In this document: one piece after another, positions 6,261 to 11,501 of the stretch
Layout of the letters: every line of letters starts with the position of its first letter
Position numbering within the stretch: position 1 is the first letter of the stretch
NCBI GenBank assembly: GCA_035296085.1
Contig: DATHBP010000055.1
Location: forward strand, 1-11,501
Length of the DNA stretch: 11,501 nucleotides
Source of the DNA: DATHBP01 sp035296085
GTDB taxonomy: Bacteria; Actinomycetota; Actinomycetes; Propionibacteriales; Nocardioidaceae
Direction: 5' to 3'
The notes under the pieces: generated by a model
What the model was told of the DNA's origin: nothing
The model's input: the letters and a program-made list of their open reading frames with translations, nothing else
Database searches by the model: none
Position numbers and translations under genes: made by a program

Positions 6261-8115
6261 GACACAAACCCCCCTCGCCCCTGCGCCAGCCGGCAACACC
6301 GGTGCGGAGAACCTCAGCTCGATGGTGCTAGCCGAGCTGCAGCGCCGCGCCGGCGGTCTCGGCGTCAAGGGCACCAGCCGGATGCGCAAGTCGCAGCTGA
6401 TCGAAGCGATCCAGGCTGCGGAGTCCGGCACCTCCTCGGCGGCGAGCACGCCGGGCTCAGCGTCGTCGTACGGGCAGCCAGCTGCTGACGGCAAGGGTGC
6501 TCCGTCCTCGTCGACGCCACTGGGTGAGTCGACGGGCAACGGCCAGCCCTTCGCGGCGCAAGCTCCGGCGGCCCAGACCCCCGATCCCCAGACCCCGGAA
6601 GCCCCTACGCCGGATGCCCAGACCCCCGCGGCGCGGGCCCCCGGCGCGCCGAGCCAGCCCGCCGGCGACCAGCAGCAAGCGCCACTCCAGACTGCTGCTA
6701 GTGCAGAGCAGGCCGACGGCCAGCCGGCGCAGCAGCAGAGCGCTCCCCAGCATGTGCAGTCGGGTCAAGAGCAGGGCCAGTCGCAGCAGGGCCAGTCGCA
6801 GCAGGGCTCCAACCAGGGCGGCTACTCCCGCAACCGTGACGACGACGACGGTTCCAGCTCCAGCCGGCGTCGCCGTCGTCGTAGCCGCGACCGTGGCCGA
6901 GACCGCGAGCGCACCCCTCGGGCTCCCGGTGAGGTCGAGCCACAGGTGAGCGAGGACGACGTCTTGATGCCCGCAGCCGGCATCTTGGACGTCCTCGACA
7001 ACTACGCATTCGTCCGCACCAGCGGTTACCTGCCCGGTCCCGACGACGTCTACGTCTCGTTGTCGATGGTGCGGCGCTACGGCCTGCGCAAGGGGGACGC
7101 GATCACCGGTGGCGTACGGCAGTCCAAGGGCGAGGCCGAGCGCCGGGAGAAGTTCAACCCCATGGTGCGCATCGACACCGTCAACGGCGCCGACGCCGAG
7201 GCGGGAAAGTCGCGGCTCGACTTCAACAAGCTCACCCCGCTGTATCCGCAAGAGCGGCTACGGCTGGAGACCGAGGCAACGATCCTCACCACCCGGGTCA
7301 TCGACATCATCGGACCCATCGGCAAGGGCCAGCGCGGTCTCATCGTGTCGCCGTCCAAGGCCGGAAAGACGATGGTGCTGCAGGCGATCGCCAACGCCAT
7401 CACCACCAACAACCCCGAGTGCCATCTGATGGTCGTCCTCGTCGACGAGCGACCAGAAGAGGTCACCGACATGCAGCGCGCCGTCAAGGGCGAGGTCATC
7501 GCCTCGACGTTCGACCGCCCCGCCGAGGACCACACAACCGTCGCCGAGCTCGCCATCGAGCGTGCGAAGCGGCTGGTCGAGCTCGGCCATGACGTGGTCG
7601 TCCTGCTCGACTCCATCACCCGGCTGGGCCGGGCCTACAACCTCGCCGCGCCGGCGAGCGGGCGGATCCTGTCCGGTGGTGTCGACTCCTCGGCGCTCTA
7701 CCCGCCGAAACGGTTCTTCGGTGCCGCTCGCAACATCGAGGACGGCGGCTCGCTGACCATCCTCGCCACGGCGCTGATCGAAACCGGCTCGAAGATGGAC
7801 GAGGTGATCTTCGAGGAGTTCAAGGGCACCGGGAACATGGAGCTGCGGCTGCGGCGCGAGTTCGCCGACAAGCGGATCTTCCCGGCAATCGACGTCGACG
7901 CCTCCGGCACCCGCCGCGAAGAGCTGCTGATGAGCAAGGACGAGCTCGCCATCGTGTGGAAGCTCCGCCGGGTCCTCTCAGCGCTCGATGGCCAGCAGGC
8001 TCTCGAGCTGCTGCTCGACAAGCTGAAGTCCACGAAGAGCAACATCGAGTTCCTCCTGCAGGTCAACAAGACGACGCACATGGGCACGAACGGCCGCCGG
8101 GAAGACAACGACTGA
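6259..8115 (+). CDS. rho: Transcription termination factor Rho with long low-complexity insertion
   Basis: Hexameric RNA-dependent ATPase that loads on untranslated RNA and dislodges RNA polymerase. It is 618 aa against 419 in E. coli. Residues 17-54 form the SAP-like Rho_N domain (ENLSSMVLAELQ to IEAIQAAE). About 55-233 is a disordered A/P/Q/S-rich insertion ending in D4 (194-197), S4 (199-202), R6 (203-208) and an RDRGRDRER tail. From about 235 comes the cold-shock-like primary RNA site. Walker A SPSKAGKT is at 364-371, the DERPEE segment with catalytic E397 (E. coli Glu211) at 396-401, and Walker B VVVLLD at 446-451. Leucine is kept at L394 (E. coli L208), where mycobacterial Rho has methionine linked to bicyclomycin insensitivity. 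S452 and G523 (E. coli S266 and G337) are also kept, so drug sensitivity is predicted. Start: GTG at 6259 with AAGGA upstream; TTG at 6193 extends into non-conserved leader. rpmE follows after 41 bp. Confidence 0.97.
   Translation: MTQTPLAPAPAGNTGAENLSSMVLAELQRRAGGLGVKGTSRMRKSQLIEAIQAAESGTSSAASTPGSASSYGQPAADGKGAPSSSTPLGESTGNGQPFAAQAPAAQTPDPQTPEAPTPDAQTPAARAPGAPSQPAGDQQQAPLQTAASAEQADGQPAQQQSAPQHVQSGQEQGQSQQGQSQQGSNQGGYSRNRDDDDGSSSSRRRRRRSRDRGRDRERTPRAPGEVEPQVSEDDVLMPAAGILDVLDNYAFVRTSGYLPGPDDVYVSLSMVRRYGLRKGDAITGGVRQSKGEAERREKFNPMVRIDTVNGADAEAGKSRLDFNKLTPLYPQERLRLETEATILTTRVIDIIGPIGKGQRGLIVSPSKAGKTMVLQAIANAITTNNPECHLMVVLVDERPEEVTDMQRAVKGEVIASTFDRPAEDHTTVAELAIERAKRLVELGHDVVVLLDSITRLGRAYNLAAPASGRILSGGVDSSALYPPKRFFGAARNIEDGGSLTILATALIETGSKMDEVIFEEFKGTGNMELRLRREFADKRIFPAIDVDASGTRREELLMSKDELAIVWKLRRVLSALDGQQALELLLDKLKSTKSNIEFLLQVNKTTHMGTNGRREDND
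6772..6807 (+). repeat. 15-bp tandem repeat in the Q-rich part of rho
   Basis: The unit CAGGGCCAGTCGCAG occurs twice exactly at 6772-6786 and 6787-6801, and a third partial copy begins at 6802 (CAGGGC). It encodes QGQSQ repeats at residues 172-181 of Rho. The unit is a whole number of codons, so copy-number change by slippage would keep the frame. This is a likely source of length variation between strains. Confidence 0.85.
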
Positions 8116-8156
8116 GCCAGGCGTTGCGGCAGTCGAGACACCGAGAGGACAAAGAC

Positions 8157-8366
8157 ATGAAGCCCGAGATCCACCCGAGCTACGTCGACACCGAGGTCAC
8201 CTGCACCTGCGGCAACAAGTTCACCACCCGCAGCACCGCGGCCAGCGGTTCGATCCACGCCGACGTGTGCTCCAACTGCCACCCCTTCTACACCGGCAAG
8301 CAGAAGATCCTCGACACCGGTGGACGCGTTGCCCGCTTCGAAGCGCGGTACGCCAAGAAGAAGTAG
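8157..8366 (+). CDS. rpmE: 50S ribosomal protein L31, zinc-binding type
   Basis: Ribosomal protein bL31, which lies across the intersubunit bridge linking the 50S central protuberance to the 30S head. It is 69 aa, the standard length. The N-terminus MKPEIHPSY is diagnostic. Cysteines C16, C18, C38 and C41 (CTC and CSNC) form the zinc-ribbon set, so this is the C+ paralogue that actinobacteria replace with a C- form under Zur control when zinc is scarce. No C- copy is in this window. Start: ATG at 8157 with AGAGGA at 8144-8149, 7 bases upstream. It lies 41 bp after rho, in the conserved actinobacterial rho-rpmE-prfA order. A 93-bp gap with a strong hairpin separates it from prfA. Confidence 0.97.
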   Translation: MKPEIHPSYVDTEVTCTCGNKFTTRSTAASGSIHADVCSNCHPFYTGKQKILDTGGRVARFEARYAKKK

Positions 8367-8374
8367 GTCGCGAC

Positions 8375-8414
8375 CGGCGCCGGCCAGCTCAGGGGCACCT
8401 GACGGCCGGCGCCG
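8375..8414 (+). terminator. Strong GC hairpin between rpmE and prfA
   Basis: An 11-bp perfect inverted repeat, CGGCGCCGGCC at 8375-8385 and GGCCGGCGCCG at 8404-8414, encloses a second stem, TCAGG (8389-8393) and CCTGA (8398-8402), with a GGCA tetraloop. A further G-C pair (8387-8403) is possible. No T-tract follows (ctgcgttccc), so it is not a canonical intrinsic terminator. It may be a U-less actinobacterial terminator, a partial attenuator that gives more L31 than RF1 mRNA, or a processing site. The stem begins 8 bases after the rpmE stop. A 10-bp palindrome GGTCGCGACC (8366-8375) overlaps the stop codon and the base of the stem. Confidence 0.6.
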
Positions 8415-8444
8415 CTGCGTTCCCAGGCAGTCCGTGGCCGAGCG

Positions 8445-8450
8445 AAAGGA
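8445..8450 (+). promoter_or_regulatory. Shine-Dalgarno site for prfA
   Basis: AAAGGA ends 9 bases before the GTG at 8460 and decides that GTG as the prfA start. It lies downstream of the hairpin at 8375-8414, so prfA can be initiated independently of rpmE. Confidence 0.7.
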
Positions 8451-8459
8451 ACGTCGCGC

Positions 8460-9569
8460 GTGTACGAAGCCATCGCTGCGCTGGCCGCCGAGCACGCCGA
8501 GCTCGAGACCCGGCTCGCCGAGCCCGACCTGCACTCCGACCAGGAGCTCAGCCGTCGACTCTCCCAGCGTTACGCGCGGCTGAGCGAGCTGCTGGACACC
8601 TACGCCCAGTGGCAGCAGGTCGGCGGCGATCTGGAGGCGGCAACCGAGCTCGGCGCGGACGACGCGTCGTTCGCCGCCGAGGCGGACCGGCTCACTGAGA
8701 GGCGGGCCGCCCTCGAAGCCCGGCTGCGCCAGCTGCTCGTGCCCCGCGGACCTCTTGACGACAAGGACGTGATCCTCGAGGTCAAGGCCGGAGAGGGCGG
8801 GGAGGAGTCCGCGCTCTTCGCCGGTGACCTGCTGCGCATGTACCTGCGCTTCGCCGAGCGCCGTGGCTGGCGCACCGAGGTGCTCGACGCGACCGAGTCC
8901 GACCTCGGCGGCTACCGCAACGCCACCGTCGCGGTGAAGGCCAAGGGCGCGACGAGGTCCGGTGGGACGCCGTATGAGCTGCTGAAGTACGAGGGCGGCG
9001 TGCACCGCGTCCAGCGGGTGCCGGTCACGGAGTCGCAAGGCCGCGTGCACACCTCGGCGGCCGGGGTGCTGGTGTTGCCGGAAGCCGAGCCGGTCGACGT
9101 GAGCATCGACGACAAGGACCTGCGCATCGACGTGTTCCGGTCCTCTGGGCCCGGCGGGCAGAGCGTCAACACCACGGACTCGGCGGTGCGCATCACCCAC
9201 CTGCCTACCGGGCTGGTCGTGAGCTGCCAGAACGAGAAGAGCCAGCTGCAGAACCGCGAGCAGGCACTGCGCATCCTGCGCTCGCGGCTGCTGGCGATGG
9301 CGCAGGAGAGCGCGGACGCCGACGCAGCCGATGCCCGCCGCTCGCAGGTGCGCACAGTCGACCGCTCGGAGCGGATCCGCACGTACAACTTCGCCGAGAA
9401 CCGCATCTCCGACCATCGGGTCGGGTTCAAGGCCTACAACCTCGACTCCGTCCTCGACGGTGACCTCGACGCCGTGGTGCAGGCCTGCTTGGACGCCGAC
9501 CTCGAGCAGCGGCTCTCCGCCGTGGAATCCAACGTGGTGCAGGCACCGGCCGGCCACAGCCAGCGCTGA
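8460..9569 (+). CDS. prfA: Peptide chain release factor 1 (RF1)
   Basis: Class I release factor that reads UAA and UAG in the ribosomal A site and triggers hydrolysis of peptidyl-tRNA. It is 369 aa, close to E. coli's 360. The codon-reading tripeptide of the PxT type is P188-V189-T190 in VQRVPVTESQGR, which identifies RF1 and not RF2 (SPF). The catalytic GGQ is at residues 232-234 in SSGPGGQSVNTTDSAVR. Residues 1-100 form the helical N-terminal domain, followed by the core with EVKAGEGGEESALFA. Start: GTG at 8460 with AAAGGA upstream; the protein then starts YEAIAALAAEHAELE as expected. The stop TGA overlaps the prmC ATG by one base (TGATG), which couples RF1 to the enzyme that methylates its GGQ glutamine. 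Confidence 0.97.
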   Translation: MYEAIAALAAEHAELETRLAEPDLHSDQELSRRLSQRYARLSELLDTYAQWQQVGGDLEAATELGADDASFAAEADRLTERRAALEARLRQLLVPRGPLDDKDVILEVKAGEGGEESALFAGDLLRMYLRFAERRGWRTEVLDATESDLGGYRNATVAVKAKGATRSGGTPYELLKYEGGVHRVQRVPVTESQGRVHTSAAGVLVLPEAEPVDVSIDDKDLRIDVFRSSGPGGQSVNTTDSAVRITHLPTGLVVSCQNEKSQLQNREQALRILRSRLLAMAQESADADAADARRSQVRTVDRSERIRTYNFAENRISDHRVGFKAYNLDSVLDGDLDAVVQACLDADLEQRLSAVESNVVQAPAGHSQR

Positions 9570-10420
9570 TGCTGGTGCGCGACGCGCTGGCCCAGGCGAC
9601 CGCCCGGCTGCGGGAGACAGGTATCGGTTCCCCCGAGCACGACGCGGAGGTGCTGCTAGCGCTGGTGCTCGGAGTGGAGCGAGCAGCGTTGCGCAGGCAG
9701 GAGAGCCTGGACGACGTCGCGACCAGGACCTACGACGAGCTCCTCGGACGCCGCTGCGGGCACGAGCCGCTGCAACACATCCTCGGCCGCGCGGCGTTCC
9801 GCTATGTCGAGGTCAGCGTGGGGCCGGGTGTCTTCGTTCCCCGTCCGGAGACCGAAGTGCTCGCCGGCTGGGCGATCGACGTCGTACGCGGGCTTCAGCG
9901 GGCTGGGACGCCCGAGCCGTTGGCGGTGGACCTGTGTACAGGGTCGGGTGTGCTCGCCCTCTCCCTCGCAACAGAGGTGCCCGGAGCGCGCGTGCACGCG
10001 GTCGAGCTCTCCGAGGCGGCGTACTCCTATGCCGAGCGCAACCTCGTCGGGAGCGGAGTCCATCTGCACCTCGGTGACATCGCCTCGGCGCTCCCGGAGC
10101 TGGACGGTCGGGTCGACGTGATCGTGTCCAACCCTCCCTACGTGCCGCTGTCGGCCTACGAGCACGTCGAGGCGGAGGTGCGTGACTTCGACCCGCCGCT
10201 GGCCTTGTGGTCCGGAACGGACGGGCTGGACATGATCCGCGTTGTCGAGGCCACGAGCCGCCGACTGCTGCGGCCGGGTGGCTGGGTGGGCTGCGAGCAC
10301 TCGGACAACCAAGGCGATGCAGTGCCCCGGGTGTTCGCGGGCGGACCTGGCTGGCGCAGCGTACGGGACAACCCGGACCTCGCCGGCCGCTCCCGCTTCG
10401 TGACCGCTCAGCGCTCCTGA
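9569..10420 (+). CDS. prmC: Peptide chain release factor N5-glutamine methyltransferase
   Basis: SAM-dependent methyltransferase (formerly HemK) that methylates the glutamine of GGQ in RF1 and RF2, raising termination efficiency. It is 283 aa, normal length. The N-terminal helical substrate-binding domain is followed by the family motif PRPETE at residues 91-96. The SAM-binding motif DLCTGSG is at 121-127 and the amide-binding NPPY at 188-191. The start ATG at 9569 shares its A with the prfA stop. The last motif reads EHSDNQG where many homologues have EHG-Q, a mild variation. It is downstream of its own substrate gene, as in most bacteria. A 37-bp gap precedes the next gene. Confidence 0.96.
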   Translation: MLVRDALAQATARLRETGIGSPEHDAEVLLALVLGVERAALRRQESLDDVATRTYDELLGRRCGHEPLQHILGRAAFRYVEVSVGPGVFVPRPETEVLAGWAIDVVRGLQRAGTPEPLAVDLCTGSGVLALSLATEVPGARVHAVELSEAAYSYAERNLVGSGVHLHLGDIASALPELDGRVDVIVSNPPYVPLSAYEHVEAEVRDFDPPLALWSGTDGLDMIRVVEATSRRLLRPGGWVGCEHSDNQGDAVPRVFAGGPGWRSVRDNPDLAGRSRFVTAQRS

Positions 10421-10457
10421 CGCACTCTCGACCACGCCGGCTGGCACGATGTGAGCC

Positions 10458-11105
10458 GTGGCCACGGTCCTGCGGTGTATCGACGAGCCGGAACGGGAGG
10501 CAGGGCTGCAGGCCGCGGTTGAGGCGGTCCGGCGGGGGAGCCTCGTCGTCTTTCCCACCGACACGGTGTACGGCGTGGGTGCCGACGCCTTCGATCCCGA
10601 GAGTGTGCGCCTGTTGTTGCGCGCCAAGGGACGTGGCCGCGACATGCCACCGCCGGTTCTGGTCTCGTCCGTAGCGACGCTGGACGCCCTGGCCACCGAC
10701 CTCGGCGACGATGTCCGCGTGCTCGTCGAGGCGTGCTGGCCGGGCCCGCTCACGTTGGTCTGCCGCCAGCAGCCCTCCCTGCGTTGGGACCTTGGCGACA
10801 CTCGGGGGACGGTGGCCGTGCGGATGCCGGACCACGACCTGGCGCTGGCGTTGCTCGAGCGCACCGGACCGCTCGCGGTCAGCAGCGCCAACCGCTCCGG
10901 TGAGCACCCGGCGTCGAGTGCCGCGGAGGCTCAGGGCATGCTCGCCGAAGCGGTCGAGGTCTATCTCGACGGCGGCACGCTCCCGCCCCGCAGGCCGTCC
11001 ACCATCGTCGACGTGACCGGCGACCAGCCCCGGGTGCTTCGCACCGGCGCGCTGCAGCTCGCCAAGCTCCAGGCCCTGGTCCCTGCGGTGACCGGACCGG
11101 TCTGA
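10458..11105 (+). CDS. tsaC: L-threonylcarbamoyladenylate synthase (Sua5/YciO/YrdC/YwlC family)
   Basis: Makes threonylcarbamoyl-AMP from threonine, bicarbonate and ATP, the first step of the t6A37 modification of tRNAs reading ANN codons. It is 215 aa, so only the YrdC-like domain is present and the C-terminal Sua5 domain of longer homologues is absent. Conserved stretches: GSLVVFPTDTVYGVGADA at residues 27-44, the basic KGRGRDMPPPVLV at 57-69, CWPGPLTLV, VAVRMPDH, SSANRSG at 142-148 and PSTIVDVT near the C-terminus. The start is tightly constrained: an in-frame TGA at 10452-10454 lies one codon before the GTG at 10458. No SD is seen upstream, so initiation may be leaderless or coupled. Most bacteria need this step, but family members such as YciO have uncertain roles. 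Symbol sua5/ywlC is also used. Confidence 0.92.
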   Translation: MATVLRCIDEPEREAGLQAAVEAVRRGSLVVFPTDTVYGVGADAFDPESVRLLLRAKGRGRDMPPPVLVSSVATLDALATDLGDDVRVLVEACWPGPLTLVCRQQPSLRWDLGDTRGTVAVRMPDHDLALALLERTGPLAVSSANRSGEHPASSAAEAQGMLAEAVEVYLDGGTLPPRRPSTIVDVTGDQPRVLRTGALQLAKLQALVPAVTGPV

Positions 11106-11109
11106 GGCG

Positions 11110-11501
11110 ATGCGCGAGTACCTGCTGATCCTGTTCGTCGCCGCCGGCACCACCTACCTGCTGGCAACGGTCGCCCGCGAGCTGGCCGTACGCGTAGGGG
11201 CCGTCGCGGCCGTCCGCGACCGAGACGTGCATGCGATCCCGATCCCGTACTTCGGTGGCGTGGCGATTCTCGGCGGGCTCGCCGCGGCGCTGCTGCTGGC
11301 CCAGCGGCTGCCGTTCCTGGGCAGCTCGCAGGACCAGGTGTTCTCCGACGCCCGCGCCGTCCTGCTCGGCGGGCTGGCGATCTGCGCCGTCGGTGTCATC
11401 GACGACCTCTTCGAGCTCGACGCGGTCACCAAGCTCGCCGGCCAGGTCCTTGCGGCGGGGCTCGTGGTCGTACAAGGCATGCAGCTGTACTGGCTGCCGC
11501 T
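11110..11501 (+). CDS. wecA: WecA/Rfe-type polyprenyl-phosphate GlcNAc-1-phosphate transferase, 5' part
   Basis: Integral membrane enzyme of the MraY/WecA (GPT) family. It transfers a sugar-1-phosphate, in actinobacteria normally GlcNAc-1-P from UDP-GlcNAc, to undecaprenyl or decaprenyl phosphate, starting arabinogalactan linker, teichoic acid or other cell-wall glycans. 130 codons are visible and the gene runs off the window. The N-terminus MREYLLILF begins a first membrane helix (about residues 3-20). RDRDVHAIPIPYFGGVA at 36-52 is the conserved cytoplasmic loop, with PIPYFGG where many relatives have PTPRLGG. Further hydrophobic helices are at about 50-65 and 84-97. D98-D99 in GVIDDLFELDAVTKLAGQ form the Mg-binding aspartate pair. 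It starts 4 bases after the previous stop, with only a weak, too-close GAGG upstream, so coupling is likely. In relatives the atp operon comes next. Confidence 0.93.
   Translation, partial: MREYLLILFVAAGTTYLLATVARELAVRVGAVAAVRDRDVHAIPIPYFGGVAILGGLAAALLLAQRLPFLGSSQDQVFSDARAVLLGGLAICAVGVIDDLFELDAVTKLAGQVLAAGLVVVQGMQLYWLP

Noticed and set aside
7698..9557. Minus-strand open frame of 619 codons opposite rho, rpmE and prfA
   Set aside because: It lies antisense to three clearly conserved genes. Long antisense frames are expected from GC-rich third positions, and its translation shows no recognisable family.
9656..11153. Two long minus-strand frames opposite prmC and tsaC
   Set aside because: Both are antisense to conserved genes, and no recognisable domain or ribosome-binding site is seen.
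1..11501. Mobile element, defence island, CRISPR array, biosynthetic cluster or novel multi-gene system
   Set aside because: No transposase, integrase, phage or defence protein is seen, and no array-like or flanking direct repeats. Every large gene belongs to a known core family in a gene order shared across actinobacteria.
1..11501. tRNA genes or T-box/amino-acid riboswitches
   Set aside because: No tRNA cloverleaf or CCA-ending acceptor arm was recognised and no T-box signature was seen. The operon promoter region upstream of argS is outside the window, so a leader there cannot be judged.

Overview
The window is a compact block of housekeeping genes, all on the + strand, from a high-GC actinomycete (Actinomycetota). 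Evidence for this: coding sequence is G+C rich by eye, GTG starts are frequent, Rho carries the long polar N-terminal insertion typical of actinobacteria, and the gene order argS-lysA-hom-thrC-thrB-rho-rpmE-prfA-prmC-sua5-wecA is the one I recall for Mycobacterium tuberculosis Rv1292 to Rv1302 and relatives. The exact family cannot be fixed. The WecA start resembles Streptomyces and Frankia/Geodermatophilus-type proteins more than mycobacterial ones.

Region 1 (1-5937) is an apparent operon: the 3' part of argS, then lysA, hom, thrC and thrB. The junctions are a 4-bp GTGA overlap, a second 4-bp GTGA overlap, a 4-bp ATGA overlap, and an abutting TGA-GTG. This points to translational coupling throughout. 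LysA makes lysine from meso-diaminopimelate. Hom, ThrB and ThrC convert aspartate semialdehyde to threonine. Both branches of the aspartate family therefore share a transcript with arginyl-tRNA synthetase.

Region 2 (5938-6258) is the only long non-coding stretch. It holds a probable extended -10 promoter and a leader of about 255 nt that is clearly less G+C rich (79 of 140 bases in 6061-6200) and is punctuated by inverted repeats. The last of these places the rho ribosome-binding site in a hairpin loop. An autoregulatory rho leader is a reasonable hypothesis.

Region 3 (6259-11501) carries translation and transcription-termination functions: rho, rpmE (zinc-type L31), prfA (RF1), prmC (the RF1 methyltransferase), a Sua5/TsaC-type threonylcarbamoyl-AMP synthase, and the 5' end of a WecA-type polyprenyl-phosphate sugar-phosphate transferase. 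A strong GC hairpin without a T-tract lies between rpmE and prfA. prfA and prmC overlap by one base, joining substrate and modifying enzyme.

I found no mobile element, CRISPR array, defence system, tRNA or rRNA, and no undescribed multi-gene system. The points worth a second look are regulatory: the rho leader, the rpmE-prfA hairpin, a hairpin at the argS/lysA junction, and the low-complexity insertion in Rho.
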